From Brevundimonas lenta (lineage in GTDB: Bacteria > Pseudomonadota > Alphaproteobacteria > Caulobacterales > Caulobacteraceae), in NCBI RefSeq assembly GCF_014196335.1, contig NZ_JACIDM010000002.1, positions 372,001 through 436,000 of the forward strand: a stretch of 64,000 nt of DNA, in the 5' to 3' direction. Positions 53,241 through 64,000 of the stretch are shown in pieces (position 1 is the stretch's first letter; every line of letters starts with the position of its first letter). The notes beneath the pieces are model-generated. The model searched no databases and was not told where the DNA came from. It worked only from the letters and a program-made list of their open reading frames with translations. Made by a program: the position numbers and the translations under genes.

Positions 53241-54812
53241 ATGAGTATGAAGTCCCGCCTGCTTGGAATGGCGTTCGCATCCGCCGACGTTCTCCTCGAA
53301 CTCGACGGGGAGCGCGTGACCTTCGCGCTCGGCGCGGGACCGGTCCCCGGCGTCGACCCCGGCGCGGCCTGGGCGGGGCAGCCCCTCGACACCATCCTCG
53401 ATCCCGCCTGTCAGAACGCCGTCGCGAGCCAGCTTCGCAAGCTCAAGCCCGGCGTCCGCTCTGAACCGGTCGGCATTCGCGTCCTCACCGGCGATGGTCG
53501 CGCCCGCAAGGCCATCATCCGCGCCTTCGCCCTGCCCGAACTGGCTCCTTTCATCTCCTGCGCCCTCGTGTGGGACGGCCCGCCGGTCCAGGCCGAAACG
53601 CCGAAGCCGATCCTCGACGCCCGCGGCCTGCTGCAGCGCCTCGGCTCGATCCTCAGCCAGGGCGGCACCGGCCCTGAACTGGCCGTCGACTTCCTCGAGA
53701 TCCCTGGCCTCGGCGCCGCCGACGAGGCCCACCGCCGCGCCGGCGCGCGCATCGAGGCCAGCCTGCAGGCCCGCTCGCACCAGGGCGCCAGCGCCGCCCG
53801 CCTGGCCCCCGACCGCTTCGCCCTGGTGCGCGACTCCGCCGACATCTCCGACCTCGCCGAGGCCATCCGCACCGCCGGCGTCGCCGAGGGCCTCAACCTG
53901 TCGGCCATCACCAGCCGCGGCGAGCTGGGCAAGGCGGAAGCCGCCGTCGCCGTCCGCACCCTCCGCTTCGCGCTGGAGGACTGCCTCAAGGACGGGGCCG
54001 AGGCCGGGTCCCGCTTCGGCGAGCGCCTGAAGCGCACCGTCCAGGACGCCGACCGCTTCCGCGGCATCGTCCGCGAGCGCCAGTTCTCCCTCGCCTGGCA
54101 GCCCATCCTCGCGCTCGACAGCCGCGCCGTGCATCATTTCGAAGCCCTGGCCCGCTTCGGCGGCGCCGCCCAGGCTCCCACCGGCCCCATCTCCATGGCC
54201 GAAGAGCTGGGCCTGATCGAAAGCTTCGACCTCGCCGTCGCCGAAAAGGCCCTGCTGCAACTCCGCCAGCCCGGCTTCGGCCTGACGAAGGCCGCGGTGA
54301 ACGTGTCGGCCGTGTCCCTGACCGGTGACGGCTATGTTCAGGGCCTGCTGCGCATGACCTCGGCCTACCCGGACATGCGCAAGCGCCTGATGGTCGAGAT
54401 CACCGAGACCTCCGAACTCGCCGACCTCGACGCCGCCAACCGCCGGGTGAAGGCGCTGCGCGACGCGGGCATCAAGGTCTGTCTCGACGACTTCGGCGTC
54501 GGCGCCGCCTCGCTGGACTATCTGCGCAAGCTGCAGATCGACATCGTCAAGATTGACGGCGCCTTCGTCCGCGATATCGAGACCGATGCGAAGGTCCGCA
54601 CCCTCGCCGGGCACCTGGTCGACCTGTGCCGCGAACTGAAGATCGAGACCGTCGCCGAAATGGTCGAGACCGAAGGCCAGGCCGAGGCGGTCAAGGCGCT
54701 GGGCGTCGACTACGGCCAGGGCTGGCTGTTCGGCCGCCCGACGCCCACCCCCGCCCTCTCCGCGCCGGCGGCGGTCGGCAAGCGCGTCGGCGAGGTCGTC
54801 GGCTGGGGCTAG
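53241..54812 (+). CDS. EAL-domain protein (c-di-GMP phosphodiesterase family)
   Basis: 523 residues with no membrane helix. Residues ~1-270 show no clear family. The C-terminal ~250 residues are an EAL domain: FEALARFGG near 295, NVSAVSL near 355, EITETSELAD near 390, DDFGVGAASL near 416, KIDGAFVRD near 438, VAEMVETEG near 472 and YGQGWLFG near 492. Most metal and catalytic residues are kept; the EGVE loop is AEMVE. It could cleave c-di-GMP or bind it. It follows flbY directly, which suggests a flagellar role. The last 4 bases overlap the ABC-F gene. Confidence 0.9.
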   Translation: MSMKSRLLGMAFASADVLLELDGERVTFALGAGPVPGVDPGAAWAGQPLDTILDPACQNAVASQLRKLKPGVRSEPVGIRVLTGDGRARKAIIRAFALPELAPFISCALVWDGPPVQAETPKPILDARGLLQRLGSILSQGGTGPELAVDFLEIPGLGAADEAHRRAGARIEASLQARSHQGASAARLAPDRFALVRDSADISDLAEAIRTAGVAEGLNLSAITSRGELGKAEAAVAVRTLRFALEDCLKDGAEAGSRFGERLKRTVQDADRFRGIVRERQFSLAWQPILALDSRAVHHFEALARFGGAAQAPTGPISMAEELGLIESFDLAVAEKALLQLRQPGFGLTKAAVNVSAVSLTGDGYVQGLLRMTSAYPDMRKRLMVEITETSELADLDAANRRVKALRDAGIKVCLDDFGVGAASLDYLRKLQIDIVKIDGAFVRDIETDAKVRTLAGHLVDLCRELKIETVAEMVETEGQAEAVKALGVDYGQGWLFGRPTPTPALSAPAAVGKRVGEVVGWG

Positions 54813-56425
54813 GCCAGTTCGATCCGCCGTTCGACGCCGATCGCCTCCAGGAAGTCCGCGTCGTGGCTGACCACCACCAGCGCTCCGTCATAGGCCCGCA
54901 ACGCCGCCTCCACCGCGGCGATAGAGTCGAGGTCCAGATGGTTGGTCGGCTCGTCCAGGATCAGCAACTGCGGCGGCCGCGCCCCCGTCATCACGCACGC
55001 CAGCGCCGCCCTCAGCCGCTCGCCGCCTGACAGCGTCCCCGCCAGCCGCTGCGCCGCCGTATTGCGGAACAGGAACCGCGCCAGGGCCGCGTGCGCATCA
55101 TTGGCCGTCGCCTCCGGATTGATCCGCCGGTACGCCTCGACCAGGGTCTCGTCCGGCCGCAACAGCGCCGCCTCCTGATCCAGCAGGGCCGCCGCGACCG
55201 GCCGCTCGACCCGGCCTGACGTCGCCGCCAGGTCTCCCACCGCCAGGTTCAGCAGCGTCGACTTGCCGGACCCGTTCGCCCCCGTCACCGCCACCCGCTC
55301 CGGCCCGGTCACCCGCAGCGAGACCGGACCGACGATCCGCCGCCCGTCCGGCGCGTCCCACGCCCCCTCGTCCAGCACCAGCACCGTCTTGCCCGCCGCC
55401 AGCCCCGTCGACGGCATGGGAATATCCAGAGCCCGCACCCGCTCGACCCGTTCGCGGGCGGCGTCCAGGTCGGCTTCCGCCTCGGCCGCGCGCTTCTCCG
55501 CCAGCCGGTTCTCGCGCGCACCGCTGTTCTCCGCGCGCTCGGCCATGGCTCCCAGCAGGATCTTCGGCTCCGACTTCTTCGCCGCGAACGCCCGCCCGGC
55601 CTTGTCGCGCCGCGCCTTCTTCTCGACGGCCTTCTGGCCTTCACGAGCCACCCGAGCCGCTTCGCGCCCGGCGACGTCCAGATCGCGCTCCGCCGCGGTC
55701 CGTTCGGCGGTCTTGCGCTCGGCGTACAGGTCGTAGTTGCCACCGTAGGTCGCCGCGCCCAGGCTCGACAGCTCGACGATCCGGTCCATCCGCCGCAGCA
55801 GTTCCCGGTCATGGCTGACAACCACCACGCCGCCAGGCCAACGGCCCAGCACCTCGGCGACCAGCGCCCGTCCCTCACGATCCAGATGATTGGTCGGCTC
55901 GTCCAGCAGCAGCAGATCAGGCGGATCCAGCAACAGCCCAGCCAGCCGCAGCCGCGTCTGCTCCCCGCCGCTCAGCGAAGCCACTTCGCGTCCCGGCTCC
56001 AGGTCCGCCAGGCCCACGGCCTCCAGCGCCTCGGCCATCCGGGCCTCCAGCGTCCAGTCGGCCTCCGCCAGATCGTCCTCGCCGCCTTCGCCGGCCAGAA
56101 CCCGCGCGATCACCGCCAGCGGCCCGGTCACGCCCAGCGCGTCCGCAACCGTCTCGCCGGGCGCCGGCTCGCGCCTCTGCTCCAGCCACGCCACGGAGCC
56201 GGCACGCGCCACGACGCCGTCAGCCGGTTCGGCCAGACCCGCGATCAACCGCAGCAGCGTGGTCTTGCCCACGCCGTTGCGGCCCACCAGGCCGGTGCGC
56301 TCACGCCCGAAGGCGACGCTCAGATTGTCGAAAAGGCTTTGTCCGTCAGGCGTTCGGGCCGCGACGTGATCGAGCGTCACGAATGCGGACGGGGACGGGC
56401 TTCGGCTTGGGTTGGGTGAGGACAT
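54809..56425 (-). CDS. ABC-F family ATPase (ribosome-associated, Uup/EttA-like)
   Basis: 538 residues with two ABC domains and no membrane helix: Walker A GRNGVGKTTLLRLIAG near 45 and GANGSGKSTLLNLAVG near 350; signatures LSGGEQTRLRLAG and LSGGERLRAALAC; and LLLLDEPTNHLD twice. The linker (about 215-310) is a Lys/Glu/Arg-rich coiled coil (ERTAAERDLDVAGREAARVA). ABC-F proteins bind the ribosomal E site and control elongation or resistance. ATG 56425 lies inside a small membrane-protein ORF; a GTG at 56380 is the alternative start. Confidence 0.92.
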   Translation of the reverse strand: MSSPNPSRSPSPSAFVTLDHVAARTPDGQSLFDNLSVAFGRERTGLVGRNGVGKTTLLRLIAGLAEPADGVVARAGSVAWLEQRREPAPGETVADALGVTGPLAVIARVLAGEGGEDDLAEADWTLEARMAEALEAVGLADLEPGREVASLSGGEQTRLRLAGLLLDPPDLLLLDEPTNHLDREGRALVAEVLGRWPGGVVVVSHDRELLRRMDRIVELSSLGAATYGGNYDLYAERKTAERTAAERDLDVAGREAARVAREGQKAVEKKARRDKAGRAFAAKKSEPKILLGAMAERAENSGARENRLAEKRAAEAEADLDAARERVERVRALDIPMPSTGLAAGKTVLVLDEGAWDAPDGRRIVGPVSLRVTGPERVAVTGANGSGKSTLLNLAVGDLAATSGRVERPVAAALLDQEAALLRPDETLVEAYRRINPEATANDAHAALARFLFRNTAAQRLAGTLSGGERLRAALACVMTGARPPQLLILDEPTNHLDLDSIAAVEAALRAYDGALVVVSHDADFLEAIGVERRIELA

Positions 56426-56483
56426 AGGCGAACACGAGCAGCGGAACGGAAAGGGCGAGACCGATTTCCAGGGCGCTGATCAT
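56346..56483 (-). CDS. Small single-pass membrane protein overlapping the ABC-F start
   Basis: 45 residues from ATG 56483. It begins MISALEIGLALSVPLLVFAY, a clean membrane helix, and ends with a Lys/Pro/Arg-rich tail (TQPKPKPVPVRIRDAR). The frame overlaps the first ~80 bases of the ABC-F gene if that starts at 56425, or 35 bases if at GTG 56380. GAGG lies upstream. Hydrophobic pattern and composition look coding; no family recognised. Confidence 0.5.
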   Translation of the reverse strand: MISALEIGLALSVPLLVFAYVLTQPKPKPVPVRIRDARSRRGPNA

Positions 56484-56611
56484 GATCGTGAACCTCAACT
56501 CTCAACTGGCGAAGACGAGAGGATGGGTGCGGCGCCGCAAACGCGCAAGCTCTTTCCGCCAACGTGTCGGTGACAAATCCGTCAGGAGGCTGTTGATCGG
56601 CAACTGACGGG

Positions 56612-56634
56612 CTGCTGCCACCCTGTGGCAGCAG
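56612..56634. promoter_or_regulatory. 10-bp inverted repeat in the uvrA upstream region
   Basis: CTGCTGCCAC-CCT-GTGGCAGCAG, a perfect 10-bp stem with a 3-base loop. No T-tract. Possible operator or mRNA structure between divergent ABC-F and uvrA. Confidence 0.45.
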
Positions 56635-56654
56635 ACTGGCGGTCCCGGCCTCCA

Positions 56655-56669
56655 GTTCCTATAATGTTC
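56655..56669 (+). promoter_or_regulatory. LexA (SOS) box of uvrA
   Basis: GTTCCTATAATGTTC, an exact GTTC-N7-GTTC. The spacer contains TATAAT (56660-56665), a perfect -10 element, so LexA would cover the core promoter. It lies 80 bases before uvrA. Confidence 0.9.
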
Positions 56670-56749
56670 TTGCTGAACTTCCCGAACCACTCCCCATATA
56701 GCGCTGTCGCGCCGGACCCCTCCCCGGCCCCACCGCGTTCCCGGACTCC

Positions 56750-59656
<2,907 letters not shown>

Positions 59657-59687
59657 GGAGCGCGGGCCCTCGCGGACCCGCCTCCCG

Positions 59688-60614
59688 TCAGGCCGTCGGC
59701 GTTTCCGGGCCGAGGCCCTTGATGTCGCGATAGGCCGCGGCGAACGGCGCATACAACACGCCGACCGTCAGGGCCGAGACCACGGCGTCCGCGATGGCGC
59801 CGACCACGACCCACGGATTGGTCAGGTCGAAGGCGCGCATCATCATCTCGGCGTCCGTTCCGGTCGTGCCCGACCAGCTGCCCAGCCCCGACGCCATGCT
59901 CAGGGGCATCCTGATGATCATCGACAGGAAGCCGATCACCAGCACCATGATGCCGGCGATTAAGGCCATGCCGAACAGCGGCCAGAACCTGCCCCTGGTC
60001 ACGGCGAAGGAGTCGAAGAAGGCGAACCGGTTCTCGGCCACCGTGATCGGCACCGCCAGGCTCAGGCGCACCGACAGCCAGATCAGCAGGGCCACCGCGC
60101 CCAGGCCGGCCGCGAGCACCAGCAGCCACATCCAGCCCGCGCCGAGGCCGGCGGCCAGGCCGGCGAACACGCCGACGGCGGCGAAGGCGCACATGGAGAC
60201 CAGACCCATGAACAGCGCCAGCACCAGGGTCACGACGAACACGCGGACCTCATCCATGCCGAAGCGAAGATAGCCGAAGCCCTTCGCGCGCGGATTGAGC
60301 ACGCCCCGCGCGATGGCAGCGGTCAGCATCGCCGACACCACCAGGGACACGGGAATCAGCCAGAGCATCCGGTTCATCACCTCGGCATAGCCCTGGAAGA
60401 ACGGGGCGAAGTCCGCGGAGGTGGTCGGCGGCGATGATTCGAACGCCTTCATGGACTCGGTCAGGGCCATAAGCGGCCCCGCGCTGCGCGACATGATGTA
60501 GACGCTGGCCAGGCTCAGGACGGTATAGAGCAGCGTCCAGGCGACCAGCGCCATCGGGTTGCGCCGGACGAGGCGAAAGCCTTCGAACGCCGCGTCAGTT
60601 GCCGAAAACGCCAT
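59688..60614 (-). CDS. Multi-pass membrane protein, paralogue A
   Basis: 308 residues with about six membrane helices. It shares its plan with the next upstream gene: an N-terminal AFxLVRxxPxxxxxW segment (EGFRLVRRNPMALVAW), a middle LRFGMDEVRVFVVTLVLALF, then FWPLFGMALIAGIMVLVIG and a C-terminal YAPFAAAYRDI. The mid-section resembles the membrane part of GdpP/glycerophosphodiester-type proteins and DUF-type integral proteins. Function unknown. Same strand as its paralogue, 40 bases apart. Confidence 0.8.
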   Translation of the reverse strand: MAFSATDAAFEGFRLVRRNPMALVAWTLLYTVLSLASVYIMSRSAGPLMALTESMKAFESSPPTTSADFAPFFQGYAEVMNRMLWLIPVSLVVSAMLTAAIARGVLNPRAKGFGYLRFGMDEVRVFVVTLVLALFMGLVSMCAFAAVGVFAGLAAGLGAGWMWLLVLAAGLGAVALLIWLSVRLSLAVPITVAENRFAFFDSFAVTRGRFWPLFGMALIAGIMVLVIGFLSMIIRMPLSMASGLGSWSGTTGTDAEMMMRAFDLTNPWVVVGAIADAVVSALTVGVLYAPFAAAYRDIKGLGPETPTA

Positions 60615-60654
60615 CTATTCCTCCTGAAACCGGTCGTGAGCCTAAACAGTCGGC

Positions 60655-61623
60655 TCAGGCAGGTGAACCCACCTCGTCGTGGACGGGAACCGGCTCCGGA
60701 TCCGGCTTCGGCGCGCTGCTGTCGGCGAGCTGGCGGCAGGCCGATGCGAAGGGCGCGATGCTGAGCGTCAGCACGATCCCGTAGAACAGCGACACGACCA
60801 CGCCCGCGATGGCGAACCAGTACCAGTTCGCCGCCATCCAGCTCGCGACCTCCGGCAGAGCGTCGTCGCCGCTATGGATCCACGACCAGTCGGCGCTCGC
60901 CGCAACACCGGTGAACACGCCCACACCGATCAGCACCACGACCAGCTCGATGGCGAGGATGATCAGGCCAATCAGGATCATCATCCCGAACAGCGGCCAG
61001 GACTTGCCGGCGGCCAGTTTCCAGCCCTCGGCGAAGGCGAAGTCGCGACGCAGCACGCTGGCGGGCGCGATCATGCTGACCCGCGCCATGCCCCAGAAGA
61101 GGGCGACCATGAAGGCCAGGATCATGATCACTGCGCCCAGGACCATCAGACCCTGGTCGACCGACCACAGCGCGAAGCCGACGGCCATACCGAGAAGCAC
61201 GGCCACGATCATCACGGCGTACAGACCGACCATGATGGCCAGGCCCACGACGGCGACCCGCAACTCGTCCATGCCGATCCGCAGCGCGAAGAAGCTCTTC
61301 TCCTTCGGACGCAGCACGGCGCGCATGATCGCGGTGTAGACGACGGCCATGGCCAGCAGCTGCCCGATGTTGAGCAGCATCGACGCCAGCTGCACCTGCA
61401 TCATCTGGGCCATCATGGCCTGGGACGCCGCGGCCTCGGCCTCGGCGCCGGTCGCGCCTTCGGGCATCGCGGCCATCATCGCCGCCATCGCCGGGAACAT
61501 CAGCGCCATGCTGGCGTAGGTCGGCGCGAGGATCAGCAGACCCCACACGAACACCGACAACGGCCGCTCGCGGACCAGTGCGAATGCGTCGCCGATCGAC
61601 GCGCCGATGGAAAATCGTTTCAT
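60655..61623 (-). CDS. Multi-pass membrane protein, paralogue B
   Basis: 322 residues with about six membrane helices and a Met/Ala-rich periplasmic loop (about 45-75). The shared blocks are DAFALVRERPLSVFVWG, LRIGMDELRVAVVGLAIMVG, SWPLFGMMILIGLIILAIE and SIAPFASACRQL, which align with paralogue A in order. The C-terminus is a Pro/Glu-rich tail. The pair looks like a tandem duplication; function is unknown. Confidence 0.8.
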   Translation of the reverse strand: MKRFSIGASIGDAFALVRERPLSVFVWGLLILAPTYASMALMFPAMAAMMAAMPEGATGAEAEAAASQAMMAQMMQVQLASMLLNIGQLLAMAVVYTAIMRAVLRPKEKSFFALRIGMDELRVAVVGLAIMVGLYAVMIVAVLLGMAVGFALWSVDQGLMVLGAVIMILAFMVALFWGMARVSMIAPASVLRRDFAFAEGWKLAAGKSWPLFGMMILIGLIILAIELVVVLIGVGVFTGVAASADWSWIHSGDDALPEVASWMAANWYWFAIAGVVVSLFYGIVLTLSIAPFASACRQLADSSAPKPDPEPVPVHDEVGSPA

Positions 61624-61686
61624 AAGCCCCTCCTCATCCCCACCGCGAAGCTAGCCCGGATCATCGCGCCCCGCTAGAAGCCGCGC

Positions 61687-63075
61687 ATGACGACCTCCCC
61701 CTCCCCCATTCATGTCATCGGCGGCGGCCTCGCCGGCTCCGAAGCCGCCTGGCAGATCGCCAACGCCGGCGTGCCCGTCATCCTGCACGAGATGCGCGGC
61801 GTGCCCGGGATCAAGACCGACGCCCACCACACCGACGGCCTGGCCGAGCTGGTCTGCTCCAACTCGTTCCGCTCGGACGACTGGGAGTACAACGCCGTCG
61901 GCCTGCTGCACGCCGAGATGCGCGCCCTCGACTCCATCATCATGAGCTGCGGCGACGCCAATCAGGTGCCCGCCGGCGGCGCCCTGGCCGTCGACCGTGA
62001 CGGCTTCTCCCAGGCCGTGACCGCGAAGCTGGAAGCCCATCCGCTGGTCACCATCGTGCGCGAGGAGATCGCCGGTCTGCCGCCCGAGGAGTGGGACAAC
62101 GTCATCGTCGCCACCGGCCCGCTGACCTCGCCCGCCCTGGCCGACGCCATCCTGAAGACGACCGGCGAGGAGAGCCTCAGCTTCTTCGACGCCATCGCCC
62201 CCATCGTCCACGCCGACTCCATCGACTTCGACATCGCCTGGCGCCAGTCGCGCTACGACAAGGAAGGCCCGGGCGGCGACGCCGCCGCCTACGTCAACTG
62301 CCCGATGGACAAGGCCCAGTACGACGCCTTCATCGACGCCCTGCTCGAAGGCCCCAAGGCCGAGTTCAAGGACTGGGAGAACGTCCCCTATTTCGACGGC
62401 TGCCTGCCCATCGAGGTCATGGCCGAACGCGGTCGCGAGACCCTGCGCCACGGCCCGATGAAGCCCGTCGGCCTGACCAATCCGCGCAACCCGACGGTCA
62501 AGGCGCACGCCATCGTACAGCTGCGCCAGGACAACGCCCTGGGCACCCTGTTCAACCTCGTCGGCTTCCAGACCAAGCTGAAGCACGGGGCCCAGGCCGA
62601 AACCTTCCGCATGATCCCGGGCTTGCAGGACGCCCAGTTCGCCCGCCTCGGCGGCCTGCACCGCAACACCTTCCTGAACAGCCCGAAGCTGCTGGACCGC
62701 CAGCTGCGCCTCAAGGCCATGCCACGCCTGCGCTTCGCCGGCCAGGTCACGGGCGTCGAGGGCTATGTCGAGTCCGCCGCCATGGGCCTGCTGACCGGCC
62801 GCCTCGCCGCCGCCCAGGCGCTGGGCCGCGACCTCGCCCCGCCGCCGCCCGAAACGGCCATGGGCGCCCTGGTCGAGCACATCACCGGCGGCCACCTGGA
62901 AGGCTCGAAATTCCAGCCGATGAACATCAACTACGGCCTGCTGCCGCCGCTCGAGGCGCCGAAGGTCGACGAGGACGGCAAGCGCATCAATCCGAAGGAC
63001 CGCGGCCGCGCCAGGAAGCGGCTCATGAGCATCCGCGGCCTCGCCGCGCTCAAGGCCTGGCGGGACGCGGCGTAA
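61687..63075 (+). CDS. trmFO: tRNA (uracil-5-)-methyltransferase TrmFO
   Basis: 462 residues. The N-terminal FAD site is [20 protein letters not shown] near 11. Family-specific segments follow: [20 protein letters not shown] near 52, [12 protein letters not shown] near 200 and MTPxNxNYGL-like [14 protein letters not shown] near 415. It uses methylene-tetrahydrofolate and FADH2 to make m5U54 in the tRNA T-loop, unlike SAM-using TrmA. Start ATG 61687; stop overlaps the next ATG (TAATG). Confidence 0.96.
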   Translation: MTTSPSPIHVIGGGLAGSEAAWQIANAGVPVILHEMRGVPGIKTDAHHTDGLAELVCSNSFRSDDWEYNAVGLLHAEMRALDSIIMSCGDANQVPAGGALAVDRDGFSQAVTAKLEAHPLVTIVREEIAGLPPEEWDNVIVATGPLTSPALADAILKTTGEESLSFFDAIAPIVHADSIDFDIAWRQSRYDKEGPGGDAAAYVNCPMDKAQYDAFIDALLEGPKAEFKDWENVPYFDGCLPIEVMAERGRETLRHGPMKPVGLTNPRNPTVKAHAIVQLRQDNALGTLFNLVGFQTKLKHGAQAETFRMIPGLQDAQFARLGGLHRNTFLNSPKLLDRQLRLKAMPRLRFAGQVTGVEGYVESAAMGLLTGRLAAAQALGRDLAPPPPETAMGALVEHITGGHLEGSKFQPMNINYGLLPPLEAPKVDEDGKRINPKDRGRARKRLMSIRGLAALKAWRDAA

Positions 63076-63275
63076 TGGCTGAAGAGACCGAACTCGACCG
63101 CCTCAAGGCCCGGCGCGTGACCATGCTCTACCGTCTCGACCTGATCGCGAAGGGCGCCCAGCTGTCCTACGAGGACGGCACGCCCGTCGACATGGCGTCC
63201 GAGAAGGCCCGGCTCGAGGACGAGGTCGGCCGCCTCGACCGCCGCATCGAGGCGCTGGAGCGCACCGTCCACTGA
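63075..63275 (+). CDS. Small coiled-coil protein
   Basis: 66 residues from ATG 63075 (TAATG overlap with trmFO). Two charged helices (ETELDRLKARRVTMLYRLDL and EKARLEDEVGRLDRRIEALE) form a probable coiled coil around a short turn. Such small proteins follow trmFO in related genomes; the function is unknown. The stop overlaps the next ATG (TGATG). Confidence 0.72.
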   Translation: MAEETELDRLKARRVTMLYRLDLIAKGAQLSYEDGTPVDMASEKARLEDEVGRLDRRIEALERTVH

Positions 63276-64000
63276 TGCGGCCGACCGGCAGGCGATCCTT
63301 GTTCGAGCCCGTGAAGGCCGGCATCCGCCAGAAGATCACCGACGTCTTCAACGACGCGGAGAAGGGCGAGCGTCCCGTACTGCGCCGGACCGACGCCCTG
63401 TTCCCGCCGGACTCGGTCGCGGCCCGGGTCAACGGCGACGTCGTCACCATGATGATCGGCGGCGTCTCGGGTCTGCTGCTGCAGATGCTGCATCCGGCGG
63501 TTCTGGCCGGCGTCTGGGACCATTCGGACTTCCGCGCCGACATGCACGGCCGCCTGCGCCGGACGGCCAAATTCATCGCCACCACCACCTATGACCATGC
63601 CGAGCGGGGCCAGGCCGCCATCGACAAGGTCATCCGCATCCACGCCAAACTGGGCGGCGTCCTGCCCGACGGCACGCCCTATCGCGTCTCCGATCCCCAC
63701 CTGCTGGCCTGGGTCCACGTCACCGAGACCCTCAGCTTCCTCGACTCCTGGATCCGCTATTCCGAGCCGGACATGTCGATGGCCGACCAGGACGCCTATC
63801 TCGACGAGATGGCCCGCATCGGCGCGGCCCTCGGCGCCGATCCCCTGCCCCGCACGCGCGCCGGGGCCGAAAGCCTGATCCGCTCGTACCGCCCCGAGCT
63901 CCGCGCCGACGACCGCACGCGCGAGGTCGCCCGCATGGTCCTGCGCCAGACGGTCGGTCAGGCCTCGGTCGACATGGCGGCGGGGGTCATCATGCAGGCC
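63275..64000 (+). CDS. MpaB-type oxygenase (DUF2236), 3' end outside window
   Basis: 242 residues seen from ATG 63275; the frame is open to the window end. The latex-clearing/MpaB family start is visible: VVTMMIGGVSGLLLQMLHPA with the first haem-linked His in LHPAVLAGVWDHS near 72, then KFIATTTYD and DPHLLAWVHVTETLSFLDSW near 145 with a second His. These are b-type haem oxygenase-like proteins with few known substrates. It overlaps the previous stop as TGATG. Remaining C-terminus not seen. Confidence 0.88.
   Translation, partial: MRPTGRRSLFEPVKAGIRQKITDVFNDAEKGERPVLRRTDALFPPDSVAARVNGDVVTMMIGGVSGLLLQMLHPAVLAGVWDHSDFRADMHGRLRRTAKFIATTTYDHAERGQAAIDKVIRIHAKLGGVLPDGTPYRVSDPHLLAWVHVTETLSFLDSWIRYSEPDMSMADQDAYLDEMARIGAALGADPLPRTRAGAESLIRSYRPELRADDRTREVARMVLRQTVGQASVDMAAGVIMQA

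Overview
The window is one contiguous, very GC-rich stretch of an alphaproteobacterial chromosome, almost certainly a member of the Caulobacterales (a Brevundimonas- or Caulobacter-like bacterium). The reasons are a PopZ (DUF2497) gene beside valS and a TolC gene, the flagellar block fliX / flgI / cheL(flgJ) / flbY with a sigma-54 promoter, alphaproteobacterial LexA boxes (GTTC-N7-GTTC), a DksA with a decayed zinc finger, and many GTGA/ATGA/TGATG translationally coupled overlaps. The species cannot be fixed from the sequence alone.

Layout. 1-4.6 kb: 3' end of a soluble lytic transglycosylase, then a minus-strand operon tetR - periplasmic binding protein - FecCD permease - ATPase (cobalamin/haem/siderophore-type ABC importer). 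4.7-8.2 kb: a membrane glycosyltransferase, two RNA-methyltransferase-type genes and a GFA-family protein. 8.2-12.6 kb: dnaE and, upstream of it, a 30-codon single-pass membrane protein under two tandem LexA boxes (a SidA-like SOS division inhibitor). 12.6-20.7 kb: small lipoproteins, TPR protein, lolD-lolC-proS, DUF3088/DUF1467/methylmalonyl-CoA epimerase, M28 peptidase. 21-26.6 kb: membrane-bound winged-helix protein, rpsB-tsf, secreted proteins and an M23 peptidase. 26.8-33.7 kb: hrpB, an APC permease, tRNA-Leu, a radical SAM protein, and a TrmA/RlmD-type methyltransferase. 33.9-41.4 kb: glycine-zipper protein, tlyA-valS, popZ, tolC, pcm-like. 41.5-45.8 kb: tRNA-Cys, a second TrmH-family gene, tRNA-Asn, then a two-gene McrBC-like type IV restriction module with an unusual N-terminus. 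45.9-50.6 kb: lipoprotein, LOG-family protein, small secreted protein, gltX, esterase, dksA. 50.7-54.8 kb: flagellar genes and an EAL-domain protein. 54.8-64 kb: ABC-F protein, uvrA with a LexA box, two paralogous membrane proteins, trmFO, a small coiled coil protein, and the 5' part of an MpaB-type oxygenase gene.

How the parts work together. Two loci carry clear LexA boxes (the sidA-like gene and uvrA), so the window shows both a repair arm and a proposed cell-division-checkpoint arm of the SOS response. Translation and RNA-modification genes are dense (rpsB, tsf, proS, valS, gltX, TlyA, TrmFO, two TrmH-family proteins, RlmI-like and RlmD-like enzymes, three tRNAs). The McrBC-like pair next to tRNA-Asn is the only obvious anti-phage defence module. 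Several intergenic repeats (REP-like palindromes, a 16-bp inverted repeat with G-rich heptamers, a 34-bp repeat on both sides of the valS-tlyA operon) are not explained by the genes.

I could not run searches; family names rest on motif recognition and all coordinates of short sites were read by eye.
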